A stretch of 64,000 nucleotides of DNA from Wolfiporia cocos (GCA_029448655.1 JACCLO010000004.1:3906001-3970000); one strand, 5' to 3'. Shown: positions 35,788 through 48,800, counted from the first letter of the stretch. Numbers and translations: made by a program. The notes: a model not told the origin generated them from the sequence alone.

Positions 35788-36062
35788 AACATTCGCGCGT
35801 ACTCTGGCTTGTGGGTAATCGTTAGGGTACCGCGCATCTCATCTTGACACGTACTTCTATCAGCATCATGTTTCACTACACACTTTCAGTCTATGTATCA
35901 TCGGATTTGCTCTGGCTGATGTTAATGAATTCTTGTTCATCTGCAAGTGGGCTAGAGATAGCCACGCACGCTGTGGCACATGTATAGGATGTCGCACTAA
36001 AGCTACATATGTTCATAGGAAACTTCTATGGATACAAATCTACGTAAGGTGGGTCCATGAAC

Positions 36063-37961
36063 TCAATATCCGCCCTCACTCGGGGCGCGACTCTTCCTAT
36101 CCGCCTCATACAGCCCATAAATACTGTAAGTAGGGCTTCTGTAGTCGGCATACTCCTGTGCATTCGCATGTTGCAACGCCATCTGCGCCAGCGAGGGCAT
36201 CGGAGGCGGCGACGGCACACGCGGAGGCTTGTCGTCTGTTCTCTTCTTCGTACTCTTGTTCCGCGATAAGGCCGGGACAGTATCGCCTGAACCTGCCACA
36301 GTGCGCGTTGATGGGAGAGACGCCATACTGGAAAACTCGGCAAGCATGAGATTGCCGAGACGAGCACAGGCCTCCATGCCAGGACTGAGTATTTGACTTT
36401 GTGGACGCTGCTGGGTCGTGGTAGGGGTCTTTCGCCTGTCACCTGCGAGCGTAATGGAGTCATCGGGGTATAGCGTTGGCCCGGGAGACGGCGGAACAGG
36501 GCTGGCAAGACCCATAGCAGACGTCAAGGCTCTAGTGTCGCGTTCGCGCAGCGCATCCGTCTTCAGCGCAGGTGACAGAGGCGGCAGAATATACTGTGAG
36601 TCGTCAAACGGATTTGTCTGTGTCCCTGACAGTGCGCCGAGAGTTGTGGATGCACGCAGAAGAGCTCCAGGAGCGTACGGTGTCTTCACGCGCGCACGGC
36701 CTTGTACTGAACTTGACTTCTTGTGGAGGGGAGCTGGAGACATGATCGCAGGCGATGTAATTCGGAGCCCTTCGTAAATTTCTCCCTTGTTCGCAGTGCC
36801 CTGGTCCTCGGGGTTCTCCTGAATGCTGTACCGTACGCTGCGCCTCTTGGACAACCTTCGTGTGGATGCCTTGGATACGCTGCGCTGTAACATAGGCATT
36901 CCATCTGCGGTCAAGGGAGACATTCCGCCGACGGCCAGACCGATACCACCGCTACAGTTAGTTGACTGTGGCGAACCTGGGTAGATCGACATCGACATAG
37001 CGGAAACTCGATTTGCAGCACGAGTCATGACGTTTGATGTCTGTTGCGCAGGAGGTGTAGGTCGTATGGCAACCCTGGCGACGGTATGGTTGTTTGCGGG
37101 TGAAGCGGCTGGTTTCTCCTTAAGTCCAGGAGACACAGATTTAAGCGGAGGGAAGCTCTTCTCGGCGTTGCTGGCGTCGGCGTTGCTGTGGTTCCCGCAA
37201 AGTGTTACTTCCGATTTGTTGATCGATGGATGGGAATACTGGGTCCAGGCGTACAAACCGGTACTGCCAGGCCTAGAGAGACGCTCCTTTCCGCCGAACA
37301 GAGACTCTTCGTCACCGCACCGATCGGCAAATGCATCCTGAAGAATCGGAAGTGAGGGCGTGGGGCAGACACGTTTCCGCGGTTTGTTACAAGACCACGC
37401 CACGATGAAGGTACCGAGCAGGGCACAGGCAACGCCGATTGTTATCAAGACTACTATGACTGCTGACAAATGCCTTGGCGTTTGCGAGGCTGCAATGTTC
37501 TGGTGCGAGTTTGTCGAGCCAGAGGAAGCTTCTTGACTACTAGATGGGACTGCTAAGATGTCCGATGAAGATGACAGAGTCGGTGTCGCGTCCAGAGATA
37601 CGAAGGGCGGCAAAGGAGAAAAACCAGGAGTCACAGTGGGAGCACTGGCAGACATCGTTGAAGGCATAGAGGGAAAGAGACCGGTATGTACGTCAAAGTT
37701 CCCCGATGGCATTATGTTTGTGGTGAGGCCTGTATCCGGGACGGGGTCGGGAACCTCATTGGCATCGACATCTGAGGTGACCTTGGGCTCCAATTTATGC
37801 GTTGATGCTGCGGCCTTCGCCTTGGAGCTCGTGGTTTTTGTGTGTCTATCGTCATCGTCACTGTTGTCCTTCTCGGGCTTCTCATCCAGATTATTGTAGG
37901 TGTATGCTTCAGCTTTCTTCTTCGCTGTACTCAGCCTGCCTGAGGGTTTTTTGTGGGCCAT
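36063..37961 (-). CDS. Single-pass membrane protein with long Ser/Thr-rich domains, unnamed
   Basis: An uninterrupted 632-residue frame runs from MAHKKPSGRLSTAKKKAEAY to APSEGGY at 36063. Residues about 20-160 are Ser/Thr/Pro-rich with acidic and Lys patches. A single hydrophobic helix at about 166-190 (AVIVVLITIGVACALLGTFI) is followed by a basic stop-transfer (CNKPRKRVC) and a cytosolic tail of about 440 residues with many Ser-Pro sites. There is no cleavable signal peptide. The tail includes RRLSKRRSVRYSIQENPEDQ and two PPLSPALKTD-like segments. The architecture resembles wall-stress or Mid2-like sensors, in which an O-glycosylated Ser/Thr stalk sits outside, but without a cysteine-rich head. 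I infer a plasma-membrane sensor or adaptor; no family domain is recognised. Confidence 0.72.
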   Translation of the reverse strand: MAHKKPSGRLSTAKKKAEAYTYNNLDEKPEKDNSDDDDRHTKTTSSKAKAAASTHKLEPKVTSDVDANEVPDPVPDTGLTTNIMPSGNFDVHTGLFPSMPSTMSASAPTVTPGFSPLPPFVSLDATPTLSSSSDILAVPSSSQEASSGSTNSHQNIAASQTPRHLSAVIVVLITIGVACALLGTFIVAWSCNKPRKRVCPTPSLPILQDAFADRCGDEESLFGGKERLSRPGSTGLYAWTQYSHPSINKSEVTLCGNHSNADASNAEKSFPPLKSVSPGLKEKPAASPANNHTVARVAIRPTPPAQQTSNVMTRAANRVSAMSMSIYPGSPQSTNCSGGIGLAVGGMSPLTADGMPMLQRSVSKASTRRLSKRRSVRYSIQENPEDQGTANKGEIYEGLRITSPAIMSPAPLHKKSSSVQGRARVKTPYAPGALLRASTTLGALSGTQTNPFDDSQYILPPLSPALKTDALRERDTRALTSAMGLASPVPPSPGPTLYPDDSITLAGDRRKTPTTTQQRPQSQILSPGMEACARLGNLMLAEFSSMASLPSTRTVAGSGDTVPALSRNKSTKKRTDDKPPRVPSPPPMPSLAQMALQHANAQEYADYRSPTYSIYGLYEADRKSRAPSEGGY

Positions 37962-38273
37962 CGCAGAAAAAGAATGACAAAAAGAGCGACAAAATAAACG
38001 GCTTTCAAGCCAGTGGATGCATGAGACTCGAAGGCGGCGACCAGCACTGTCAGCGAGGTGGTGGAAGACAAGAGCGTCAAGTTGAACGCATTCAACGCGG
38101 TGTGACGTACCGTCACGTCACGTAATTGGTAGGCGTCGATCGCGTCGCGGGTGGGTCCCCGCTCTTGCACTCTCCCCGCCACACATCGCATATTGACTCC
38201 CTTGCATGAGACTCTTGGAACTTTTTGGAACTAAAAGCTGCTCACTAAATAACATACCCACATTACAAAAATC
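37962..38273. other. Divergent intergenic between membrane protein and Crb2-like gene
   Basis: About 310 nt carrying both promoters. A minus-strand frame of 86 codons with a hydrophobic stretch overlaps the membrane-protein start; I treat it as chance. No clear TATA box is visible. Confidence 0.45.
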
Positions 38274-41200
38274 ATGGACGCGTCCAAGGCATCTAGGTGT
38301 GCATTAGCATGAATTGAGCAGGGTGGTCAGGTTCATTTGAATCTGATACAACCCCTCGATATCCTCGTAGGAAGGACGTTTCCCAAAACAGTGATGTAAT
38401 TCGCTCCTCAGTACACGAACGGCGCAGCGCCATCCGAAGTACACAGCGGCCGAATTCGATCACGAATCTCAAGAGGGGCGACCAGCTTGTTCAGACTATT
38501 GCACCATTAGATGGCAGTGTCAAGGTGCTTCCTTACGCATCGTGTCTTTAATTGACCAATTGTGCTTATCCAATCGACTGGCAGCCTCTTGATCAACGGT
38601 TTGTTGAAGGTTCACAGAAAGAAAACGCCCCCGCCTCTGCGGGCAGAGACCGGCGTACGCCCAGTCCTCCTGCGCAGCCTCGTTCTCCACGCCCATCTAC
38701 AAGAGCCGAAAATGCAACGCCTGATGATCAGCTAAATGAGGCGAGTTATAACTATATACCTTACACTCGCAGGCGATGCCTACTGTTCATATGTTGCTGC
38801 AGGGCCATGTACAGCGCGGTCAGTTCAGGCAACCGAACACACCTTTATCCAAATCTACGAGATCTACTTCATTTCCTTCTCCCCATACATCCCCACAAGT
38901 TGCGCCACGCCACGCCGCCGCCGCTCGAACCGCCACTATGCCTGCGGGAGGCATCTCAAGAATGCGAAGACAAATATCGTCATCACCGATGTCACAAGAT
39001 TCATTCTCCGAGTTGGCTCCTCAGGATGCCGGAAGGCTCTACATTGAAAACACAACGGCTTTCAATGTGCCCTTGTCTGAGCTTGGCTGTGATGTTGTCA
39101 CCAGCAGTCAGGGCTCTTCCATGGACGTACCTTCTATCCGGGTCCGCAAGACTGGCTCAGTTCCAGCTATCAGACGATCCGGTCACCCATCCGCCACTCC
39201 TTTTGATAGGGAAACACTTGGGACAGTGCTTGTCGCCTCGACTCCGGATCCATCACCAGCTGGCGATTCACAGTCTACGTCTGATCATTCACACGCGTGC
39301 GACCATTCCAAGTCACAGGAGTTCATAAGGAGGGACGACACCCAGCTCTCGGACGAAATACCACAGAATCAAGCGCTGACGCCCAGTATATCTCATGACA
39401 TCACTGAAAACGGTGGGCAGGCGCAGTCCGGAGACTACGATCACGACAACTCTCGAGAAAAACTAGAACAGAGTGCAACAACAGTGCCGTCATCATCTCC
39501 CCTTTCGACTCAGACGTCCTTATCATACGAGCATCGCTTCAATCCCTTCTCCACCGATCGGCTCATTGCGACGCAGCCGGCGACTCAAATATCCGACGAC
39601 GTTGGATCACGGTCAACGCATCCTTCGGCAGATATCATCCAGGACACCGAACCAGACGAGCCGGACCCTCTGCTTGAACGTCCAATCATGTCACATGACT
39701 CCCAGCCCGCGACAACGACGACAACAGAGTCGAAGAAGACGATCCGTCGCGGTCTACTCGGCATGGTCTCACGGAATAAGTGGCACATGTATACGGTGAT
39801 CGACGATCCGCCCATCTCCATCTCGCACCCACCCACGGATCATGCCAGCAGCTCTCCTGACATGAGCGCTGTTGCGATTGGGACATCCATGGAGCCAACA
39901 GAGCCCGCCGATAACGAAGCTACGGAGCCCGCGGATGATCGATCCATGCAGCCTGCGAAATATGGACCGACTCAGCTCGTCGACTATGATCATGGGGAAG
40001 CGTTCTCTTCACCACCGCGCCCGATTCGTCGGCAATTGCCCACAAAGCCCGTGGCTCGAAAAGAATCCGAGATCGTCTTCGGCTCTGAGCCAGCGGAAAT
40101 GGAGGTGGAGCTAATTCCTCCTGTGAAAGCAGCTGAGCGTGTCAGATCTCCAGCAAAACCCCAGGGGAGCATTGAGAGGGCTTTATCAGCATCTGTGAAA
40201 TTCACAGAACGCACATCCCCAGTGAAACCCCGGTCTGGACCGGGAGCTACGCAAGCTGCGGCGAGGAGCGACTGGCGATCCGAAGACGTTGCGCTGGATT
40301 CTCTCAGCGATCTTAGTGATGCAGACACAGGTGGCAGTAGCGATGACATCCCTCTCGCCGCAGCGAACTACGATAGGCAAAGAAAGGCGCAGCAGCCTAC
40401 CCGTGTCGCCGCTGCTCCCGAAGACACGGCTGTACGTTCTCGCGTACCGGCTCCGCCAAGGCCACAGATGCAGGAGAACGCATCGACATCTGCTCGGAAG
40501 TCTACAGTGAGCGGTAGGATGCAAAACGGTGCCTCAAAAGCAAGAACGCTCCAGAAAGCACGCGACGATAATATCGTTGTACCGTCATCACATCCGATCT
40601 CAGATGCTGCCGACCCTCGCATCGGCGAGAACAGCCGCTATGTGCCTGGCAGGCCGCAGTATGACGATACATCCGCTGCGCTCCGGGGGCGGGATAGTAT
40701 TTCTTCCGTCCATACTGGCATCTCCCGCCGTACCCGGAGGTCGACGCTCGAGCTGTCTGATTGTGAAACAGCAGTCAGTGGCTGCGGCACAATCTTGACT
40801 GATCGCGCGGACGTAGAGACGGAGCTTGCTGATAACGATACCGTGGGGAGTTTGAAGGCGCGAGTAAAACCTGGCAACAATGGGAAGAGAAAGCGGACTA
40901 TCTCGTCAACATCGTCAACATCGAAGCTCTCTCACGCAAGAGCGTCCACGAGGACTGGCAAGAGGACCACTCCTCCGCCTCGACCCGCCAAACGCTTGAA
41001 AACGACCCCTTTGGTGGGGCACGACTCCGATACTTCAGCGACACGAGTCTTCGCTGTCTGGAAACAAGATGGCCACTACTATCCAGGCACTGTTCATTCG
41101 CGCGTATCGGCTGAGCCTGCACGATACCGCATCAAATTTGATGACAATGAGACCGATGTCGTGGATTTGTCTAAAATGCGGATTGGACGGCTACAACTCG

Positions 41201-42327
41201 GCGATCAAGTTATAGCAGTTGAAGAGAGTGCGCAGGCGACAGTGGTGGATGTGTCACGCTTGGAATCGGATCATGAAGTCACCATCGAGTTTGACGAACA
41301 TGATCGACGCACGGTGGCTGTTGAAGATCTGTGCATCGCAGCCCGGACACTGGTGAAGCAATGGGAAGAACGCACTCTTACTGCAGAAGAAGTCGTTTGC
41401 CTCGTGGTGCCTGTCCATCATTCTCCGTCCGTCGCAAGCGTGGCATCGACGATATTACGGAGGCCTCTCACGAAGGTGGGGCTCGTCGTCACAATGGTTG
41501 AACAGAAGACCAGAGATCGCGTTGTGGCCACGATCAAGAACAAGGGGGGCATCGTGATTGACGACTGGCAGGACATATACACTATGGAAGGTACACATAG
41601 CCAGGGCAACAAACGCTGGGTGGTCAACCAGAAAGATGTCAGATACACTTTGTCAGAGAAGGTGGATAAACTCTTCCTGCTGTCTGATCTTCACAGTCAG
41701 ACGCCGAAGTATCTGATCGCTCTTGCGCTCGGTATTCCCTGTTTGTCTACGGGGTGGGTATTGCAAGCTACGGACGATGTACGTGTCAAACTGGATGTTG
41801 TATCTACGTGCTCACACCATCGCTTTAGATTCATCAGAACTGGAGGGCACATCTATTACCTGCCGGCTTCTGCCATTCGCTGGACACGATCGTTTCTCAG
41901 TTGATTGATTGGAATTGGGGCAATAGCAATGTGCAACTGACCGAGATTATGGCCAATCCGGTCTCATCGAAGCTGCTTAATAACGCATCAGTTCTCTGTC
42001 TCGGGCGAGATTTTGTGCCACAACCCAAGTCGGGACGAAAGGTATGCTTGATGGTCACAGAATTACCACAGGCATTGATCAACGTGACAGAATCAGTCGG
42101 ATGAAGGCAACCGAATGGTACCGCGCATCATCCTGGCAATGGGCGCTGCCAGTGTGGAGGCTGTTCCTGATGTCAAGTATGCTGCCCGCGCTGATGATTT
42201 GCGAACATATGACTACGTGGTCATCAAGGACTCCTCAGAGCGAACACGTGCACCGGGTGCCAAAACTGTCTTGTGGGATTGGTTGAAAGATTGTTTGATC
42301 GCTGGACGCATTCTTCCTGAAGCCTGA
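38274..42327 (+). CDS. DNA-damage checkpoint adaptor, Crb2/Rad9/53BP1-like (Tudor plus tandem BRCT)
   Basis: These adaptors bind modified histones at breaks and hand ATR/ATM signals to Chk1/Chk2 kinases. The proposed start is MDASKAS at 38274, with a short exon, then RKDVSQNSDVIRSSVHERRS from about 38379 and PLDQRFVEGSQKENAPASAG from about 38571. A long exon from about 38770 encodes the disordered region with many SQ/TQ sites. A Tudor-like fold comes near FAVWKQDGHYYPGTVHSRVS, RYRIKFDDNETDVVDLSKMR and LGDQVIAVE. BRCT 1 has VVATIKNKGGIVIDDWQDIY, TPKYLIALALGIPCLSTGWV and LIDWNWGNS. BRCT 2 follows a GTATGC...CAG intron and includes RIILAMGAASVEAVPDVKYA and YDYVVIKDSSERTR, ending WLKDCLIAGRILPEA. 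The order matches fission yeast Crb2. The exon join near 38738-38775 uses either a GC-AG intron or an acceptor at 38811. Confidence 0.82.
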
Positions 42328-42711
42328 GGTGAGGTGGTGTTTGGTTCACGGAGGTTCTGATTCAATCGTCGTATGTTCTTGTCTATCGTTCCACTTCAAG
42401 CTCATGCCCGCGCATCCTGCTCATTTGTACTGCATGTAGTCCTCCTTGTGTAGGTCTTATGTACAGGCGTATGTTCCATTTACTGTACTAAATTGAGTAA
42501 TTACAATGGATTATTATGGGTTGTGCCACTGATGATGGCCGGCTTTGATCATGAAGTGAAGTGATCGGTATTGTGAATGCATATTTGGAGACTGATCTCC
42601 GTCGGGTGGCTGAGCGCTCGTGTGGGTTGCTTCGTGTTCGACTTCATCTTCCAAGTCAAGCATTGCACACAGATTCGCTCTAAGACCTGTTGTCTAAGAC
42701 TATTCGTCCCA
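42328..42711. other. Intergenic, Crb2-like 3' flank and chromodomain promoter
   Basis: About 380 nt, somewhat AT-rich (TTGAGTAATTACAATGGATTATTATGG near 42492). No coding signal. It should hold a polyadenylation region followed by the promoter of the next gene. Confidence 0.45.
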
Positions 42712-45518
42712 ATGTCGAAGGATGTGGAGGAATATGAAGTCGGTGCGTTTTGGACAACAGTAAGGAAACGAGTTCTCATGGTCTTGGCTACCCAGAGTCA
42801 ATACATCGTGCAAAACTCGTGAGCAAACGAGGGAAGAAGAATTGGGTAAGTCGCGTTTATCGGCAGTATCTGCAATCCAGCTGACGAAGCATAGTCCTAT
42901 TACGTGAAAGTAAGCCTCGTGAGCATGTTGCTGGACGTGCTCAGGCTGATCATGCCGGTCATAGTGGAAGGGCTATGATCTTGATGACAACACGTACGTT
43001 TTGGGTCTTGCAAGACTTCACATGAATTTCATGTCTCGCTACCCAGATGGGAGCCGCCGGACTCCTTTGCTTATGGATCGGAGCACTTCATTGATCAATT
43101 TTGGGACCGTATAGATATCGGTGACAGGGACTGGAGAGACCTCTCTCTTTTTAAAGCCGGAGATGAGTTCTTTCCGAGAGGACCTCCTCGTATGTAGCAT
43201 CTGATTTAGCTACGCGCATATTATAACCTCCGTGCGCAGGTCGAAAGCGAAAATTCAGCCAGAAGCCTAAAATCACGACCTCATCGCCCGCGCCTAAATC
43301 TGCGGATGAGTTAGAACGCGACGCTGAACCAATTTCAGACGAAGAAGATGTGCCGGCGAAAAAACGTGCCCGCTCTTCCAATGCCTCAGCAGATGCGAAA
43401 GTCTCTGGCTCCAAACGGAAGCCTACTCGCGAATCTCAGGCGCTCCCAAATGCTGAGAAATCGCACGACGTTCCCGAACGCAAGACGACCCGAAGCCGTT
43501 CCGGCGCCGAGCATGTATCGACGTCAAGATCATCCAAGGGCAAGATGGCGTCCTCACCACCCAAACGCAAAGCTGCTCTAGCAAACCACACATCTGCGCG
43601 CGAATTCCGAAAGCACCGGAAAGTCATTGAGAGCGATTCTTATGAAGATGAAGATGAGATCCCAGTTGTTGCTGCCCGGGCACAGTCTCGAAAGGTTCAG
43701 CAAACTGACGAAGAAGAGCCCGATAAAGAGGCCCTTCAACCGTCTCCAGAGGACTCGCTCTACGAAGCGCACAAATCGGTCACGCAGGAAGCATCCGCTC
43801 GTACATTAGTGGAAGAAGATGACCTTGTGACGTTCGGCGAGCCTATCCTGTTGACTACGGGGCCGCCAAAGGATACCGCTCCCCAGGTTGTCTCGAGAAC
43901 TTCGCCAGCCGTGCCAGCGCATCGTGCACGCGCTCCTAAGGTGAAAAGATTCGAGGAACCGACTACGAATGGAGATGACAGCTCTTCAGGGATTACGCTA
44001 TCTACCAAGGCAAGGCTTATCAAGCGCGCCGTAGCGAGCGACGGCGCGGCCTCGAACACAGCCGGACCCTCCGCTGGTACAACGCGCGCTGCAGGTAATA
44101 GCAGAACGCGCGCTGCGGAACAGAGGCCTGGCCCTGGCCGATCCTCTAGTGGCCTCACCATGGGTAGTAGGTCTTTGTTGACGTTCTATAAGGGGAAGAT
44201 GCACACGGTCAAGAGGAGGACCCACAAGGACAAGAATGAGCTGTCTCTAGGCGAGAGCCCTACGCTGGAGGTTCGATCCAAACTGTCGGACGCAGGCAGC
44301 AATACTAGCACTCCTGAGCCGGCCCTGCTCCCTTCTCCTCCTACTACGGCCAACGCCAACCTATCACACATAGGAGGTTCAAGTGCCACCAATGCCGATG
44401 CCCTGCCCGATTACGAGGATGATGAGGACGCCATTGGCGAACCCGATCCGGATGTGCCACAATTTGGTCCCTCGCCTGGAATGTGCGTGTCTTCACGGGT
44501 TGTTCTATCTCTTACCGTCTAACCGTCAACCACTGTAGTAATGGCTCGATCACTGGGGAAGTTTCAGCGGCTGTTCAGACAGAACGGATAGTGGACTCAC
44601 AGTTGACTACTGTTGTGGGAGCTGCGCATCAGGAGAGGAGCTCTATTCAGAGTACCACGGCAGAAGTCTCATTGCAGATTGATGAGCCTTCAATTGTAGC
44701 TCAGCCCGCCTTTGGAGTCAACGATCAAAAGCCAAGTAAAGCACAGAACTTCTCTCCAGCCCCCGCAAAACCTGCTCCTGTCAATAATGCACATGTAGCA
44801 GCTTGGAGACTCTCGAGTATCTTTGGACCTCTGTTGGTGTTCCTTTATATGTGATCATGTGTCATACTCACACAACGTTGATGTAGCGGAGTTGGTTCCA
44901 GTATCCCCCGAGCTCCAGCTCAGGACGCAACGGCAAGCCCGTACGTGAATGAGTATGTTGCTGAGGTTGCGTGCGTTGACGAGCGTATAGGTCATCAGAG
45001 CGTGCTCATCCTGTGATCTCTCTCCGCCTGGACGCCGCTGTCTCTGTGCCCACTCTGATGAAAGATGTCCACCCACCGTCATCATGGCTAAACGTCACGG
45101 ATGGCAGATTAATGGCTGAGCCCGCGGGAAAATTCTACAAGGGCGATTATGCACTCGCCTTGTTGGATACAGTCTGCCCAGAGGACTTCTACGCGAGACT
45201 TGTATTGGACCCAACAGCGGATGAAACGCAGAAGGCCCATTTTGCGCGCTTCACCTCGCGCCTCCACCAAGGAGAATTAGTAAGCACGTTTAACCGCGCA
45301 TATAGCTATGCATCGCTCAACTAGCCTCCTAGTTTGTTGTAATGGTTTCGTCTCAGACCCTCGCAATATGCTCTTCGGAAAATCAGCCTCTCGAAGAGAA
45401 ACTGCGGGTGCCCTCCGACTTGGTCGGGCTCGAAGACAGTATCATTGTGGCGAGAGTTGCCATTGAAAACTATTCTGCATATGCGGACACTGTCCAGAAC
45501 GCGGACGATACCCGCTAG
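42712..45518 (+). CDS. Chromodomain protein, unnamed
   Basis: The N-terminal chromodomain is assembled from short exons: MSKDVEEYEV (42712-42742), ESIHRAKLVSKRGKKNW (42796-about 42845), SYYVK (42895-42909, a 15-nt microexon), WKGYDLDDN (42965-42993), and TWEPPDSFAYGSEHFIDQFW (from 43047). The aromatic cage residues Y(8)EV, W of KWKGY, and W of TWEPP are all present, as in HP1-type domains that bind methylated H3K9. A long Ser/Pro/Lys-rich tail follows (RKRKFSQKPKITTSSPAPK, RKTTRSRSGAEH and similar), with basic and acidic patches. Near the end, DYALALLDTVCPEDFYARLV and LEEKLRVPSDLVGLEDSIIV look folded but I cannot name the fold. The stop is at 45518. No chromoshadow domain is obvious. It sits between the Crb2-like gene and RAD54. 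Confidence 0.78.
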
Positions 45519-45813
45519 ACTACCTGAATAGTGTTGTCACAGTACGTCTGAGCTTGAGACTGCCGCCCAGACATAGTCACTTGTGATGCTACGATCTCAT
45601 TCCCGCCCATATAGTGACTCTGTAAAATACCAAACATTACTCCGAATAGCCTGTCCTGGCCGAATGTTTGTAGACATGTCATTGCTATGTTGCCACGCGT
45701 CGCGTCGCGGTCACGGGAATTACACGACGCGTGTACTGCGGCGTCGGCGTCAATTTCTGTTGACCTCGTGCAACTAGCTTCTTGTTAATTACTTGTTTCT
45801 TGAGCAACCAGCT

Positions 45814-48800
45814 ATGTTGCGACGTGTACCTGTGACACCTGACGGCAAAGTGATTGATAGGCTACAAGAGAGTACGCGGCTCAACAGACCGTTCAAGCCA
45901 CCCACTAGCATCGTGCAACGAGAATCGTCGAATCGCAAGAGGAAACGCGTGTCCTACAAAGATGCTCAAGCTGCTTCAGATGATTCAGGCTCTGAAGACG
46001 AGAATAATCCGAGAAAGAAGAAGAAAAGGGTGGATAAGAATGGGTTCGCAGAACGTCCACGGGACAACAATGTGAAGGAGTATCCAATCTTCAAGGTGAA
46101 GCCCTTTGATCAGATTTCGCGGAGGTTCTCCATACCGGAGATGAGGGGCAAGGGCGGAGAGATAATCCCGCTTGTTCCCTCTCATGCTGCGCTGGGTATC
46201 CGCCCTCTGGCCAATATAATTCCGCGGCCGCTCCATGATCCTATGGAGGATCATGCCATTGTCTTGTATGATCCAACAATCGACGATAGAGAAACAGATG
46301 AAGAAAGGAAGGATAGGGAGAAGGAAGAGGCACGAGAGAAGGCAGTGCAAGAAGCGAGAGAGAAAACTGTGGGTCTCTACAACCCACACAAGAGTTTAAG
46401 AGAACTCTTGGGAGGCGGCAAGGACAGGAAGAAGAAGCATGACAAAGTGGCCGTTGTCATAGATCCTCGACTAAGCAAAGTCCTGCGGCCACACCAGGTT
46501 GAGGGAGTGAAGGTGCGCCACACTAAGCTGTGTCCGGTCTTTGCAGGAGCTGAAGCGGTGCTATGTAGTTCTTGTACAAGTGTACAACGGGAATGATCGT
46601 GGAAAACCAGTATGGCTGCATCATGGCGGATGAGATGGGTCTTGGGAAGACTCTACAGTGCATTGCCCTCCTTTGGACGTTGTTAAAGCAATCGCCACAC
46701 GCCTGCAAAGCAACCATCGAGAAGTGCATTATCGCGTGCCCGTCTAGTCTTGTCAAGAATTGGGCAAATGAGCTAGGTGCGTATGTGTGCCACGACACGA
46801 GCAAGGAGCTCATACGACGTAGTGAAGTGGCTGGGGAAAGACACCGTGTCAGCTCTTGCTATCGATGGCAAGGGCGGCAAGGCTGAGATGCTTGAGAAGG
46901 TGGCGCGATGGGTTGCAGCAGGGGGACGGAATGTCTCACAACCAGGTAGGCATTCTGACCACACTGTCGACGTTGGAGTCTAATAAACGGCGCGCTCCTC
47001 CGTAGTTATGATTGTGTCGTATGAGACGCTGCGTACCCTATCTGCGTATCTTGCCAACTGCACCATCGGCTTGCTGCTTTGTGATGAAGGTCACCGGTTG
47101 AAGAATTCAGGTACTGGTGTTGATTATCAATGCGATCGTTTTTCTGACCGATAGTAGAATCATTGACTTTCCAGGCTTTGAACGGGCTCAATGTGAAGCG
47201 TCGCGTGATACTATCGGGCACGCCTATCCAGGTATATGCGCCATTTATCGCGGTGGTATGCATTCTAAATTGAGATATCCCACAAAGAACGACTTGTCAG
47301 AGTATTTCTCGTTGTTGAACTTTGCCAACCCGAACTTCCTTGGGTCAAAGAACGACTTCCGAAAGAATTTCGAGAACGCTATCATTCGCGGCCGCGACGC
47401 CGACGCTAGCGACGAGGTTAAGGCCGAGAGTGAAAAGAAGCTCAAAGAACTCGGAGGTCTCGTGGCCAAATTTATCATTCGTCGGACAAATGACCTCCTC
47501 TCCAAATATTGTCAGTATATGCACTCAATGGTATCGCTGGAATGTTTGTTTGCTGAGCGATACTGGCAGTGCCGGTCAAATACGAGCAGGTTGTCTTCTG
47601 CGGGCTATCACAATTCCAACTTTCACTCTACCGGCTGTTCATCTCTTCTCCCGAGATTCAAGCTCTATTGCGTGGTGCCGACTCCCAACCATTGAAGGCC
47701 ATCAACATCTTGAAGAAGCTATGTAACCATCCGGAATTGCTTGACTTACCGCACGATTTGCGCGGTTCCGAGAAGCTGATGCCGGAAGATTTCGTTGGCC
47801 CCGAAAGTCATGCGCGGAGTAGGAATGCGGTGTTCCACAGTGAATGGAGCGGCAAGTTCTTGGTCCTTGAACGGTATAAAGTCACCGTTTATGTTTGATG
47901 TTATTCAAGAGCTGATGTCATGATCTTTATCTCTATCAGGTTCTTGCACCGCATCCGGACGGAAACAAATGACAAGATCGTCCTGATTAGCAACTACACG
48001 CAAACGTTAGATCTCTTCGAAAAACTTCTGCGCATTAAGAAGTAAGTCGTGTCTGCGCTTCACCTACTGCGAATGAGTTCTGATAGAACGCGCACAGATA
48101 TGGGTTCTTTCGTTTGGATGGCAGTATGACAATTAACAAACGCCAAAAACTGGTCGATCAGTTTAATGACCCGAGCGGAAAGGAATTCGTCTTCTTGTTG
48201 AGTAGCAAAGCGGGTGGATGTGGTATTAACCTGATCGGCGCGAATCGACTCATTCTCTTCGATCCTGGTGAGTCTGCATATAACCTGATCTTTCTCCAGC
48301 GATTAACTCATCAGTCTCTGCCGACAGACTGGAACCCCGCTGCGGACCAGCAGGCGCTGGCTCGTGTTTGGCGTGACGGCCAGAAGAAAGAATGTACGTT
48401 CACGTGCTATATACTCCACCTTTTGTAATGTAATCGTTCAGGTTTTGTATATCGCTTCATCACTACGGGGACCATTGAGGAGAAAATCTTCCAGCGACAG
48501 GCGAACAAGCAGGCCCTCTCGTCTGCTGTCGTGGACGAAAAGGAGGATGCGGAGCGCCACTTCTCTCTGGACGCGCTCAGGAAGCTCTTTCTCTTCAACG
48601 AGCATACCCTGTGCGAAACGCACGAGACTTTCAAGTGCAAGCGCTGCAAGGATGGCAAGCAAGTCGTGAAAGCTCCCGCACTATTGTACGGCGATGCTAG
48701 CACGTAAGTAATCGCATTGATTTAGCAGCAATAGCTGACGTTTTCGGCAGATGGAACCACTTCACCAACGGCGAGCTGAAGAACAACCATGACGACCTGT

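Noticed and set aside
37931..38191. 86-codon minus-strand frame with a hydrophobic segment
   Set aside because: It overlaps the start of the 632-residue membrane protein in another frame and lies in its 5' flank; probably chance.
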